Shown piece by piece: positions 1 to 10,574 of a DNA stretch of 64,000 nucleotides. This stretch comes from Anisakis pegreffii. Taxonomy: Eukaryota > Nematoda > Chromadorea > Rhabditida > Anisakidae. Where the stretch lies: positions 1-64,000 of the forward strand of contig JAPYMA010000583.1 of NCBI GenBank assembly GCA_035041965.1, given 5' to 3'. The number at the start of each line of letters is the position of its first letter. The first letter of the stretch is position 1. The position numbers and the translations under genes are program-made. The notes under the pieces are model-generated. The model did no database searches, had not been told where the DNA came from, and saw only the letters and a program-made list of their open reading frames with translations.

Positions 1-3000
1 TGCATGGCGGTTTTTACTATTCCTATTAGTCGTTCGTATAGTCCGCCTTTCCATGGTGTAAGGGCTGTGACGAATCGCCATTCGACTGGTTGAGTAGAGA
101 GATAATGTCGTATCTGACTGAGGGCTTTAGCGGTTAGGTGGAAATTGGTGCCGTTGTCAGAAAGCATTAATTTGGGGAGTCCGCGACGAGAGATGAATCG
201 ACGGAAGCAGTTGGTGAAGGCGAGAGCGGAGAGATCGTCTGCTACTTCCAGATGGATGGCGCGGGTAATGAAACATGTGAAGAGTGCTATCCAACGTTTC
301 GCTGTGCCGTCTTTAGTCTTTATGTTGATTGGCCCGAAATAGTCGACACCAGTATGGGAGAATGGAGGGGATGGTTGTGTGCGTTCTGAGGGCAAGGGTG
401 GTGCAGTCGGCAAGGCGAACGGCTGTGCTGTCCATCGTTTACACTGACGACATCTATTGTGGATGACAGAGCGTACAGTTTGTCGGCCTTGATGAATCCA
501 GTAGTGTGTTCGTAGATGAGTTAGTGTTGAAGCGATTCCGGCGTGCATCATGATGATATGAAAATGCATGATGAGGAGTTTTGTGATTTCGTGGTGACGT
601 GGGAGGAAGATGGGGAATTTTTGCACAACTGGCAGAGTGGTGGTTGAAAGTCTTCCATGACATCTCCATATTCCGTCGTTGTCGGTTCGTAAGTCCCATC
701 GAGCGATGTCTTTGGTGGAAATGTGTCCTGTTTGTGCTTGTTTAATAAGGCAAAGTAATGCTAGTTGACGGTCATGTGCATTGAGCGGCTCGGCGGTGGA
801 CATGGACTGTAACCATTCGAATCGGTTATGAGAGATTAGCTTGATGTAACGTAAGGCTTGTGTGGTAGCTCCTAGCAGGCGGTTCCAGGAACTGAATCGT
901 GCTGGTTCTATCAGTTTGAAGGTTGATTGGGGGGATGCAGTAATGCATGTAGTGGTTAATGATGGTATATCTTTGTGGTCGGATTTTTGTGGGAATTCCT
1001 CTTTCGGTGCAGGAGAAGGTGGGGAGGGCCATAGAGAATGGTCTTGTGTGAGCCATGATGGGCCGTGCCACCAAATTGAAGAGTGTTGTAGATCTCGAGG
1101 TGAAGTTCCGCGTGTGGCTAAATCGGCTGGGTTGTCTGTTGTTGGTACGTAACGATATTCTATATCGGATGTTTTATGTAATTCGTTCAGGCGGTTTTGT
1201 ATGAATCGTGGCAGTTTGTCTGAAGTTGAGGAGTAGATCCATGCGAGGACACATCTACTGTCTGACCAGAGAATGCGTTGGATGTTGTTTAGATGTAACT
1301 GGGTGACCACAAAGTTCGAGATTCGAACTCCGATGACTGCTGCAAGTAGTTCTAGTCGCGGTACGGTGAGTCCTTTAATGGGACAAAGTCGGGATTTAGC
1401 GTATAATAACGTGATGTTGTGATTACTTTTTAGATATACTGCTGCCGCGTAAGCTTGGGTAGATGCATCGACGAAGGTGTGTAGTTCGGTAGGTTGGTGT
1501 GGAGTTTGCCGAGGGAGAGTAAATTGTATGTCTTCCCAGGATTGTGTTAAAGTTTTCCATTTTTTCTGCTGCTCGAGTGACAGTTCAGTGTCCCACGAAG
1601 ATGTTTCTCGTGTGATCTGTTGAAGGAAAACTTTAAGTGGTAATATGGCTGGTGAGAGATATCCAACGGGGTCAAAATGTTTAGCAATGAATCGAAGAAG
1701 AGCACGTCTGTTCACAGGAGGAGTAGACAGTGCTTTGGTTTGTATGATCAACTCGTCGGTTATTGTGTTCCATTGGATACCCAAAACCTTTATTATGTCA
1801 TTGGGATAACGATCTTGGGGTGCGATGAGTGCATTTACGTTGAGGTCGTTACATTTGAAATCTCGAAGGTTCATGTGTGCTTCTGCGAACAATCGTTTAG
1901 ACTCTTTGTACGCCTCTTCGGCTTCTGTGGGCGAGTTGCAGGTCAGTAGGATGTTATCAACGTAAATGTTTTCTAATAGTTGTGGGGCCCATTTTGAGTT
2001 GCTGGAAGACAGATGGTGTCTAATGGTGGCAGCCAGGAGAAATGGTGAACTGATGGCACCGAATAGGACTCTTTGGAAACGATATGCAACGATGGGATTG
2101 TTTGGTCCGATTGGAAGATTTGGATTGTTAACCCATAGGAATCGCGTGACATCTCGATCTTCCTCGTTGAGTTGTATTTGGAGGAAGGCTTTTTCCACAT
2201 CTGCGACAATTGCGATCGGAGTGGTGCGTAGTCGGAGCAATTGACCGACAAGGTCCGGAAGGAAAACTGGTCCTCGAAGAAGGTTGTCGTTTAATGATTG
2301 AGAGCGGGGAATGCTTGAGCTTGCGTCGTATACAATGCGCAATTTCTTTTTCTCATCGTTCCATACGGGTTGATGTGGAATATAATGAATAAGAGGGCCT
2401 GACGGAGTGATGGGTGCACGTTCTATAATGCCTGTTTCAAGTTGTTGTAAAATGGTTTCCTGATATAGTTTACGAATTTGTGGATTTGCTGATAGCTGTC
2501 GTAATAGAGAATTTAGTCGTCCAGCGCATAAGCCGAAGTTTGTCGCTAGGTGAGGTTGTGATGTTTTCCATGGCCATGAGACGCTATAGCGGCCAGATGG
2601 AAGACGTCGGATAGATGAGTTGAAGGCTTGTAGGGCTCGTTCATCGTCCTCAATTGTTTCGTCGGGATTACCGATGCCAATTGCTTCGAGAGACCATAGA
2701 TCTTCGATGTTGAAGTTAACAGAGCCGACTATGACGAGGGCAGTTTTGATAGTAGATAGAGGGCGATATTGTTGTTGGACGTGACCATATCCGCCAATGA
2801 GGGGGCCGATCTGTGAGTCGTATAATGTGAATCCAGAATCGAGGCGTTGAACAGGTTGAGGGTTGATTTCAGTAATGAAGTTTGATCCAATGAGCAAATC
2901 AGGGGAGTCATGGTGGATAGGAATTGGTAATTCGGTGGAGTTGGGTGAGTTTAGGCTTGGAAGGTCGCGTTCAGTAATGCGAACGTGAGGGAATGGTTGA

Positions 3001-4952
3001 GTGATACGCGGTAAGGTGTGTGCTTCGAGAATGCGTCTGGATCCATCGGTGAGGACGATACCGAGTTTTACCGTAATGCTTGTGTATGTGTTTCCGATGG
3101 AGTCGCCAACTCCGTGGATGGTTAATGGGGTACGTTGGCCGTGGTCAAGGCCAAGTTTAGAAGCGAAGTATTCGGTTATGAATGATGTTTGGCTCCCTTG
3201 ATCTAAAAATGTTTTGGCTGGGCGAGTCGTTTGAGGCAAGCTTGTATTGTACACGAGAGTTGTTTGACAAAGAAGAAGTGGAATTCTGGAGTCGGATGTG
3301 TCATTATGGATGTTCGTTTGCGCTGTGGCAGAGAGACGGTTTTGATCGGAAGGGTGGTCGGATGGAGAAAGCTGTTGAGAGATCATATTGGTTGGTATAG
3401 GTGGGTCATGTTGTAATGGAGACGAGAGAGTTGCAGCATGAGTGGAAGTGAGGGTCTGTTGAGAAGCTGTAAGGCAAAGTAGTTTGTGGTGTGCCGCATT
3501 GCAGTATGCACACTTTCTGGCAGTGCAGGTTGGACTGTTGTGATTCCCTCGAAGGCAGAGGAAACACAGTTTCAGTTCTGTGGCCCGTCTTCTTCGATCG
3601 AGTGGTGATTTATAAGTTGTGCAGTCTCTGTTCCAGTGCATTCCATTACAAAAAAGACATGGGGTTCGTGGAGTGGGTTTGTTAGGGGTGGTTCGTGGGG
3701 AAAGGTGGTGAAATTTGGACGACGGTTGAGTATGGTTGCGTTGAGTTTGGAATGACCGAGGTGTGAGGTTATGTGGGGAGGTGCGTTGAGGAATTGCTGT
3801 GAATGCTGATGATTGTCGAGTTGTGTTGTATTGATGAGTGAAGTCATTTTTTCTTTTTATGAATGGGGGTTTGGGATGTGCGTGTGTGTCTTCTGGATGT
3901 GAGGAGGAGTTGTTAACGAAATTGGAGAGGGATGAGTTTTGGATGGGCTCCACGTCGGCTAACATTAGGGCGGTGTTTAGAAGAATGGTGAGGAAGACGT
4001 TGGGAGTGTACGGTTTGTGTTTGAGTTTTTCCGGATGCATGAGTGTCTTCGTGGTCATGCTGAGGTGATCTTCGAGTTCGTAGATCACATGCTCGCTGTC
4101 TGTATCGATGCCAGCAATTTGCATTTGATGTATGATTCGACTTGCTTGATTGTGGTAACGCATAAGATCTGTGGAATTGTGTTCTGGGTTGCGTAGCTGG
4201 CGTAGTTCGTCGTGCAAGCGGCGACCGAGGGTGTTCTTATTACCGAATTGCAGCTGAAGTGTTTTAATGACTGGCTCATAACTGTCCTCATGTAGGTGGT
4301 AGCCGCGGGTGGCGTCGAGAGCTTTTCCTCGAAGGCAGCTGAGCAGGTAGGATAGTTTTTGTATATTGGAAAGATGAGGTTGCCGATCTACTGTATTTTC
4401 GAAAAGGGCCCAAAAGTCGTACCAACGAGATGGATCGCCGTTGAATATGGGCAGCTCCATTTTGGGTAGGGGTACCAATCCAGGAATGGGGTTGGGTATT
4501 GGAGAAGCTGGGCGGTTGGGTGAAGGAGGTTGTAATTGATGGAGTGCGGTATTGAGGTCATGTTCAAGAAATTCGAGTTTTTGAATGCGGTTGGTAATTT
4601 GGTCAAGGGTGGAGTAAAGGCCGTTAGGGTCGTTAACCATTTTGTTGAATGAATCGTGTTCGGCTTGAATGAGTGCCGGAGGATCTTTTGAGGAAAGTTG
4701 GTTGATAATGTTCGACCATTGATTGAACATTTTTTGGAGTGTAGCCTGTTTAGTTTGGAGGAGGCGACGAGTCGTGTCAGCGGCGCGGGCATTTTGACGA
4801 ATTGTGGTGACTTGTTCGTGAAGGTCAATATTGGGGTCGATAGAGAATTCGAGTAGTTTGTCGCATTGTTGAATCAGAGGCTGACATGCTGAGAGAGCTG
4901 CGGGTGATGTGAGGGATAGGTGAGTTGAACGGAGAGGGACGGCTGTCTGCAT
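1..4952 (-). CDS. gag-pol polyprotein of BEL/Pao element (3' end outside window)
   Basis: One frame of 1,650 codons without a stop. Seen in it: an N-terminal helical gag region with a MELPIFNGDPSRWYDFW block near residue 165; two zinc knuckles from about residue 432 (CLFCNGMHWNRDC, then CFLCLRGNHNSPTC); a protease-like FLDQGSQ with the Asp at 584; reverse transcriptase with VADVEKAFLQ (Asp 918) and YVDN starting at 997; RNase H with FVDAS (Asp 1162); an HH-CC integrase zinc domain ending CRQC at 1501; and the integrase triad Asp 1537 (TGVDYFGP), Asp 1599 (LSDNGTNF), Glu 1640. The polyprotein copies element RNA into DNA and inserts it. The first ATG of the frame lies 30 bp inside the probable LTR end. 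The second RT active-site Asp is Asn (YVDN rather than YVDD), seen in some elements; its effect is not known here. Confidence 0.93.
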   Translation of the reverse strand, partial: MQTAVPLRSTHLSLTSPAALSACQPLIQQCDKLLEFSIDPNIDLHEQVTTIRQNARAADTTRRLLQTKQATLQKMFNQWSNIINQLSSKDPPALIQAEHDSFNKMVNDPNGLYSTLDQITNRIQKLEFLEHDLNTALHQLQPPSPNRPASPIPNPIPGLVPLPKMELPIFNGDPSRWYDFWALFENTVDRQPHLSNIQKLSYLLSCLRGKALDATRGYHLHEDSYEPVIKTLQLQFGNKNTLGRRLHDELRQLRNPEHNSTDLMRYHNQASRIIHQMQIAGIDTDSEHVIYELEDHLSMTTKTLMHPEKLKHKPYTPNVFLTILLNTALMLADVEPIQNSSLSNFVNNSSSHPEDTHAHPKPPFIKRKNDFTHQYNTTRQSSAFTAIPQRTSPHNLTPRSFQTQRNHTQPSSKFHHLSPRTTPNKPTPRTPCLFCNGMHWNRDCTTYKSPLDRRRRATELKLCFLCLRGNHNSPTCTARKCAYCNAAHHKLLCLTASQQTLTSTHAATLSSPLQHDPPIPTNMISQQLSPSDHPSDQNRLSATAQTNIHNDTSDSRIPLLLCQTTLVYNTSLPQTTRPAKTFLDQGSQTSFITEYFASKLGLDHGQRTPLTIHGVGDSIGNTYTSITVKLGIVLTDGSRRILEAHTLPRITQPFPHVRITERDLPSLNSPNSTELPIPIHHDSPDLLIGSNFITEINPQPVQRLDSGFTLYDSQIGPLIGGYGHVQQQYRPLSTIKTALVIVGSVNFNIEDLWSLEAIGIGNPDETIEDDERALQAFNSSIRRLPSGRYSVSWPWKTSQPHLATNFGLCAGRLNSLLRQLSANPQIRKLYQETILQQLETGIIERAPITPSGPLIHYIPHQPVWNDEKKKLRIVYDASSSIPRSQSLNDNLLRGPVFLPDLVGQLLRLRTTPIAIVADVEKAFLQIQLNEEDRDVTRFLWVNNPNLPIGPNNPIVAYRFQRVLFGAISSPFLLAATIRHHLSSSNSKWAPQLLENIYVDNILLTCNSPTEAEEAYKESKRLFAEAHMNLRDFKCNDLNVNALIAPQDRYPNDIIKVLGIQWNTITDELIIQTKALSTPPVNRRALLRFIAKHFDPVGYLSPAILPLKVFLQQITRETSSWDTELSLEQQKKWKTLTQSWEDIQFTLPRQTPHQPTELHTFVDASTQAYAAAVYLKSNHNITLLYAKSRLCPIKGLTVPRLELLAAVIGVRISNFVVTQLHLNNIQRILWSDSRCVLAWIYSSTSDKLPRFIQNRLNELHKTSDIEYRYVPTTDNPADLATRGTSPRDLQHSSIWWHGPSWLTQDHSLWPSPPSPAPKEEFPQKSDHKDIPSLTTTCITASPQSTFKLIEPARFSSWNRLLGATTQALRYIKLISHNRFEWLQSMSTAEPLNAHDRQLALLCLIKQAQTGHISTKDIARWDLRTDNDGIWRCHGRLSTTTLPVVQKFPIFLPRHHEITKLLIMHFHIIMMHAGIASTLTHLRTHYWIHQGRQTVRSVIHNRCRQCKRWTAQPFALPTAPPLPSERTQPSPPFSHTGVDYFGPINIKTKDGTAKRWIALFTCFITRAIHLEVADDLSALAFTNCFRRFISRRGLPKLMLSDNGTNFHLTAKALSQIRHYLSTQPVEWRFVTALTPWKGGLYERLIGIVKTAM

Positions 4953-5198
4953 GATTGTTAGTAGTGGACTTACGACGCACCATGTAACGTAATGCAACGG
5001 AGGTCGGGTGGCTACAGTGGAGAATACAGGTCCAGGGATGAGTGAACCTAGACTACTTCCCTCATACAATACAATATAATATAAACAAACAATCAGTATC
5101 ACTGATTGTGTTAACGTAGGTAGATCGTCGTGTCGTACTGGTAGCTCGGTGCTGGCAGTCCGTCGAATACTTCCTCGGATCGGGAGGTTAATCTCCCC

Positions 5199-5338
5199 GA
5201 ATATATAGTGAGGCAATGGCCTCTCTGAATATATAGTGAGGCAATGGCCTCTCTGAATATATAGTGAGGCAATGGCCTCTCTGAATATATAGTGAGGCGA
5301 AGGCCTCTCTGAATATATAGTGAGGCGAAAGCCTCTCT
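5199..5338 (-). repeat. five tandem 28-bp units in the LTR leader
   Basis: Five units of exactly 28 bp begin at 5199, 5227, 5255, 5283 and 5311, followed by a partial sixth (GAATAT). Each contains GAGGC-nnnn-GCCTC. Units 1-3 have AATG between the arms, unit 4 GAAG and unit 5 GAAA (plus-strand reading); apart from the first base upstream context, these four bases are the only varying positions seen. They lie downstream of the TATA box, hence probably in the transcribed R/U5 leader. Confidence 0.9.
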
Positions 5339-5390
5339 GAATATCGGTGGTTTGGGTGAAATCCCAGAATGAACTGTATACAATAGCTCG

Positions 5391-5400
5391 CTCTTTTATA
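5391..5400 (-). promoter_or_regulatory. TATA box of the LTR promoter
   Basis: TATAAAAGAG on the minus strand, about 440 bp upstream of the gag start and inside the probable LTR. It points toward gag, with an expected transcription start some 30 bp downstream (around 5365). Position and sequence only; no functional evidence. Confidence 0.5.
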
Positions 5401-5569
5401 CGTTTCGATTATCTAAGAATCCCACCCCTTTCCCAAGGGTTGGGGCGATGTTTGGGTTATAATCTTCTTAACTGGCTTTTATCACATCTGACGTCTTTAT
5501 CAGCTTCTCCGATCTTTTCGATATTCGTGCGAAAATTATGACGGCGTGAATCATACCTTTTGCACGACA

Positions 5570-8500
5570 TCTTCCATTATTGTATCGCCCTATTGGCAGT
5601 GAATTGGTGGATATTAACACACTTATTATACGAAGTTATGCTCCAAGCACCCGTTTGGCCATGTAGTGGATCGCCATCCTCCTTTCAACGATTTATTAAA
5701 TGTAAGTGATGCGTCACAGGGACCAAGCGTTAGTTTAGTGACGACGAATTCGTCTGCGTCGTCATAGGAATCAATTCCTGGCGATCTAACAAACACTATT
5801 AAAAACTTTAGAAGAAATATAGAAAAAAATAAATTTGATCAGTTCTTCCCTAAGATGCTCAAATTACATCTCTCCCTCCTCTTATGAGTAGTAATACTAC
5901 TCTAGAAAGTGTAAGATTAAGAAATAATGATAATAAATAAATTTCAAAAGCGCCTATACAAAGACTATTTATTATAAGTGAAATGAATTTTTGATCGTTA
6001 ATATGCTGACTGCATTATAGCTGACACGAAGAGCTGAGGCAATACTCGCCATTTAACATGTTACTATAGTAACCAACTTCGACAGCAAATACCTACCTGA
6101 AAGCCGAAAAGCTAGATGATTACGTAAGTATTCAAGCGTGCTTGATTGAACTTCATCGATACGAGTTGTCTTATTCATGTGCAGTCTTTGTACTCAATCT
6201 TCTCAAAGTATAATATATAAAAGCACTATGCAAAATTAATCGATGCCGCACATCTCAAATGAATTCATAACATCAAGCAACAAAAAAGCATCTAGAATAT
6301 ACCGAACATGTCCACAATTCTGCTAATGAATAACATGAATTGCAACAAGATTTTGCTTGGTGAAATACGAAATTCTGCTGGTTCTATTTTCGAACTTTCT
6401 TCATTTTATTGGTCACTTCCATCATTCTCACTTGCCTGCTTGACACAAGCAGTAATCTTTTGAATATGATGAATCTATAACGAACTCGAGTCAACACTTT
6501 CAAGAACCTATGGACACTGATCATTTGAACAAACGCCAGCTTCAATTGATCATCATCAAGCAACTAAATTTTACCATCAGTCCTTTCACTTCACCTTCGA
6601 AATAACTACGAAGTGTACTTTTTTAAAGAGATATTGAACATACTGGAGGATTTCATTTAAATGTCAGGTACAATGCGCGCATGATTAATTTCTTTTACTA
6701 TGTATGCAGTTCGAATTTAGGAAGGTAAAAGCCAGTGGTGGGCGATAGCGTACCATTTGTTATTCCGTTGCCTTCAGAGATAGCGATTTATTTATCGGAG
6801 GGATGCTTTATAAGACACGTGCTTAAGGCTTTCTTCTCAAATCATTAAGGTACTATCACGAGAGATCAATCATTTTTGCAAAATTTTCAACTGATTGCAC
6901 TGGTATATTGACCGACCCCTTCATATCATTACTAAAATGAATATCTTACATGTAATTTATGAATATCTTATGTGTGCTCTAAATTTTATTGCATGACCAG
7001 AAAAGGTGATACTTTCATCAACAACGAAAAGAAGAGTAAAGGGTTCTCGAATAAGCAAGGAATTTGATTATCCCATTATCAATTATCAATAGAATTATCA
7101 TTACGACTGTTGGCTACGGCAGTCATTGTAATGGCTGTAATTTATCGTTAACCTTATTTCCACCTCTATAATTCCTTTCGCACGAAAATGAGCATAAAAT
7201 TGCATATGATTTCCAATATCTCTGACTAGAGGCAATGTTAGCATTGTCGGAACCGACTTCATTTTTATCATATTGGGGGTCGACGAGACGACTCTTCACT
7301 TGAACATCATTTGGTTATTATTATTATCGTAATTTTTTGATAAGCGAAATCCCTTTCATTAGAATTAGACACTTCCAATGAACTCCGAAAAGATTCAGTT
7401 GAACTTTTGACTGCTTTTTCCTGGACAAATCAGTAGCGTGACTGCAAATTTTGAAAGAAGCTTTGAAAGTAGCGATTAGCGAACTAACTTTGCTGAGTAA
7501 CTCTTTAACGAAAACTGCCGCCACTTTTTCGATTAGAGGCACATTGCGAAATTTCTTCACTACTTTTTCCTCAGCAACGATACTGGCTGATCCTTTTTAT
7601 CAGAACAAAAACATTTTTTAGCGAATGATGAGGCTACTCTTTTCAGTGGTGTTCTCATCACTGGTAAACGCAATTCACTGCAAAAATTCAAAAAAACTGA
7701 TGATCGACTTTTACAGCATTACTTCAAACGAGTGTAACTCATTAGACACTTTGCTTGTACAGCAAAGTGTCTGTAACTCATTCGGTACTAAAGTATGACA
7801 TTACTGAACATAGTTGATTTGATTAACTAATGAATTATTAGAATGTGAATCACAGTGAATCATCCTTTGTTATATGCACGATTGGCTTCGTAAATATCAC
7901 TTCAACGAGTTAAAAAGAAATTGTCTGAAAAAAATTGTTGTGTCATCTCAAACATCGACGAATAGTTTATATGCAAAACACATAAGGGATTCGTTTTTTC
8001 TGCAACGTCGTTTTTTGCGTTTTTTCGATTCCAAACTAACAACAGTTATTCGTTTCAGTGACATGAAAGATGAAAGAATAAATGAAGATCAATAGGCTTG
8101 AAGCGAAAGCGACAAACACGAAAGGAATACTTTCGGCAGCCATACACAATTCAGCACATTCTCGTACGCGCGAGAACTTTTTAGAAAAAGAAAAATTTGA
8201 TCAAGATGTAATCATAAAACACAACTATCAATATTGATGAACAAAATCGTGTGTCATTACTGAATAATAACAGTAATAATGATGATACAAAACGACGTGC
8301 TTTCTGAATAGAAAGATGTAGCTGGCTATAAACCGAGTCTCAATTCGATTACAATGCAATAAGCATCAAGATTTACCTATTCAACGACTCAATATAATTT
8401 TTTCTTGCTTATCGGAAACGTGTCCTTAGATATTTAATATTTAACTGATTTGTAAAGCTGTCAATTCGCGTTGCATATTTGCAAACAGCAATGAGCATTC

Positions 8501-10574
8501 ACTCCGAAATGATGGTGATGAGAAAATCCGAACGAAAGCAAAATATATTTATCGATGACAAACTTTTCGAAGAAAACAAAAGAGAAAATAATGTGCACCT
8601 AACCGACAACACTTGCTTGTCACACAACCTTTTCTCGATTGAATTCATTAAAAATAAAACTAAACGACAAACGAAAGAGTTCATCATACTGCAAAGAATA
8701 ACTTTAACTTAACTATAATAGATAAATAAGTTAATTAATTATAGACAGATGCCAATCAGTCGAATGAACACTGCAAAACACGACCATCACAATTTCAGGT
8801 CAACAGCCACTATCGAAAGTCTTATATAACGAAATTTCTTTGAGTTGACAGACGTCTTCACTCCATTCGAGAAATCCATGAATTAGATAGACGTCAATAA
8901 ACGGAATGCTGAGAATCATGTTTCAACCAATCGACTGAATCACTACTAGAGTATGTGCACAGCTTCAAAACTACTTCAAAATAATTTCCGTGAAATTTTT
9001 AATCAATTCGAATTTCCTATTGCTATAAACTTCTCATTCTCACTCAAATAAGTTTCGAAGAAAATAACTGCAAACACAAATTTCGATCATTGTCTGTCCC
9101 ATTAATGAAGCAACTATGTATCGTCAAAATCATAACCCCACAAGGTATTTCGATGAAAATAACGCAAAAAACGCATCAACAACGACAGTTTTAAATATCC
9201 TCAAATGGAAAATTTAACACTTTCAACTATCGTATTCTTCTTCAATAACCCAACAAAAATTACTGCAATATGGCACATCAGTCAGATTAGCTAAATCTAT
9301 CATAAACTCAAGAAGAGCAATTTCGGAACCATGAGAGACTTTCAGGAGGCTGGACCCGATTGCGATCAATTAAAACAAATACAATGAAAGAGGATAACAT
9401 TGCAAATGATTGATCGAATGTAGCATAGCTAAAAAAATAGTTGATGAATAGACATCAATTGGCAATTGAATGGAAAAATTAGAAAATAAACACAGTAGAA
9501 ATAGCAACAGAAAATGTTTAGATAGTACAGATGTGGTTGTGCATAACGCCTCACGCATGCACATTCCTCTTGATTCGTATTCTCTATCCAATTTTACAGA
9601 TAGACGACTAATAGTAATAAGGACAATAATCATATTATATCATACATCGATCGTTAACCAACAAAATCAGTGCTGCTCATTATGGATATTATCTATTCTG
9701 ATTGAAAAAAAAACTTTCCATAAAGAAATCTTGAATCAAACAACAGCAATCAACTACTACAACAGTTATACTTTAAGGATCAAATGGAACACGCCAAAGC
9801 GAACTTGTTACATCAACAACAACAAGAACAACAAGCACGAACGAATGATAACAGAGGAATCATTCAAGTTGTACATTCGTTGATGAAGAAAGGATTAGGT
9901 GCGTGAATGGAACAGGGCTTGGGTATACTCAATTGATAATGTTATCGCAGATGGAATAAACAACCCGGTAATTGACAAGAAGTTTCATACGAATTATTCA
10001 ATGATCACAATGATTATTTCAAGTGGTTGTGAAAAATGAGCAGAGTGAGGCCGATTTGAATGGAATTGAAATTAGATAAAATCGACTGAAATGCAAAACA
10101 TTCAACGAATCCGGCAGTATTTGCTACGAGGAGAAGAAACATCAATCAATTTAATCTTTATGGTTGACATCATCAGTGACAAAATCTGACTGTGGAAAGA
10201 GCTTTCTCAGCGCATCTCGTTGACGCAAATGCTTAACTGAATCGCGATATGCTACCAGTAACTGATTTTGATTAAGCAAAATAAAATAAAGTATTCCTTA
10301 ATCAACATCTAAATGTCCCAGTAAAATGATGAAAAAAGAAGAGAAGTGGATTCGTTGATGAGATGCGTTCGTAGAAATATTGATAATAATAACAGTGAAG
10401 TATATTAAAAGAAAAGATTCGATAGTGAAACCGAATCGAATCAAATATAATATATTATTGTACAGCATCAGCTTTCATTAAAAGGAATCCGTTTAATTGG
10501 ATTGAATTAAAAATAAATCAGAACTGAAGAGAACAAAACAAAACAGCAGTTAGAATCAATGCAGATCCATCCAC
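5570..10574. other. intergenic, no gene recognised
   Basis: About 5 kb of AT-rich sequence between the retrotransposon and the end of the FERM gene. Open frames are short (up to 137 codons, 9470-9883 plus) and have no family resemblance, no convincing splice-flanked exon and AT-driven composition. It contains one 12-bp-arm hairpin (7744-7772). Confidence 0.6.
7744..7772. repeat. short perfect hairpin
   Basis: AGACACTTTGCT at 7744-7755 is followed by the 5-base spacer TGTAC and its exact complement AGCAAAGTGTCT at 7761-7772. Function unknown; one of three perfect short-loop inverted repeats in the window. Confidence 0.85.

Larger units (their letters stand above)
1..5569 (-). mobile_element. 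BEL/Pao LTR retrotransposon, 5' part
   Basis: The minus strand carries, in order, a probable 5' LTR (4983-5569), a 30-bp leader and an open gag-pol frame starting at 4952 and still open at base 1. Domain order gag, aspartic protease, reverse transcriptase, RNase H, integrase is that of BEL/Pao (and Gypsy) elements; the gag and integrase motifs fit BEL/Pao as known from nematodes. No frameshift or stop was found in the visible frame, so this copy may be young. The 3' LTR and the end of the integrase lie outside the window, so LTR identity and target-site duplication cannot be tested. An env-like gene, if any, would also be outside. Confidence 0.93.
4983..5569 (-). repeat. probable 5' LTR of the BEL/Pao element
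   Basis: On the minus strand the block begins TGTCGTGCAAAAGG (from 5569) and ends ATTACGTTACA (at 4983), giving the TGT...ACA ends usual for LTRs, 587 bp. A TATA box sits inside and gag begins 30 bp beyond the end. Directly after the LTR comes TGGTGCGTCGTAAGTCC, where a tRNA primer site would be expected; I cannot match it to a named tRNA. Borders are inferred because the partner LTR is outside the window. Confidence 0.55.

Noticed and set aside
454..4828. Many short open frames on both strands in the first 5 kb
   Set aside because: They overlap the single long gag-pol frame in other phases; none shows independent family resemblance.
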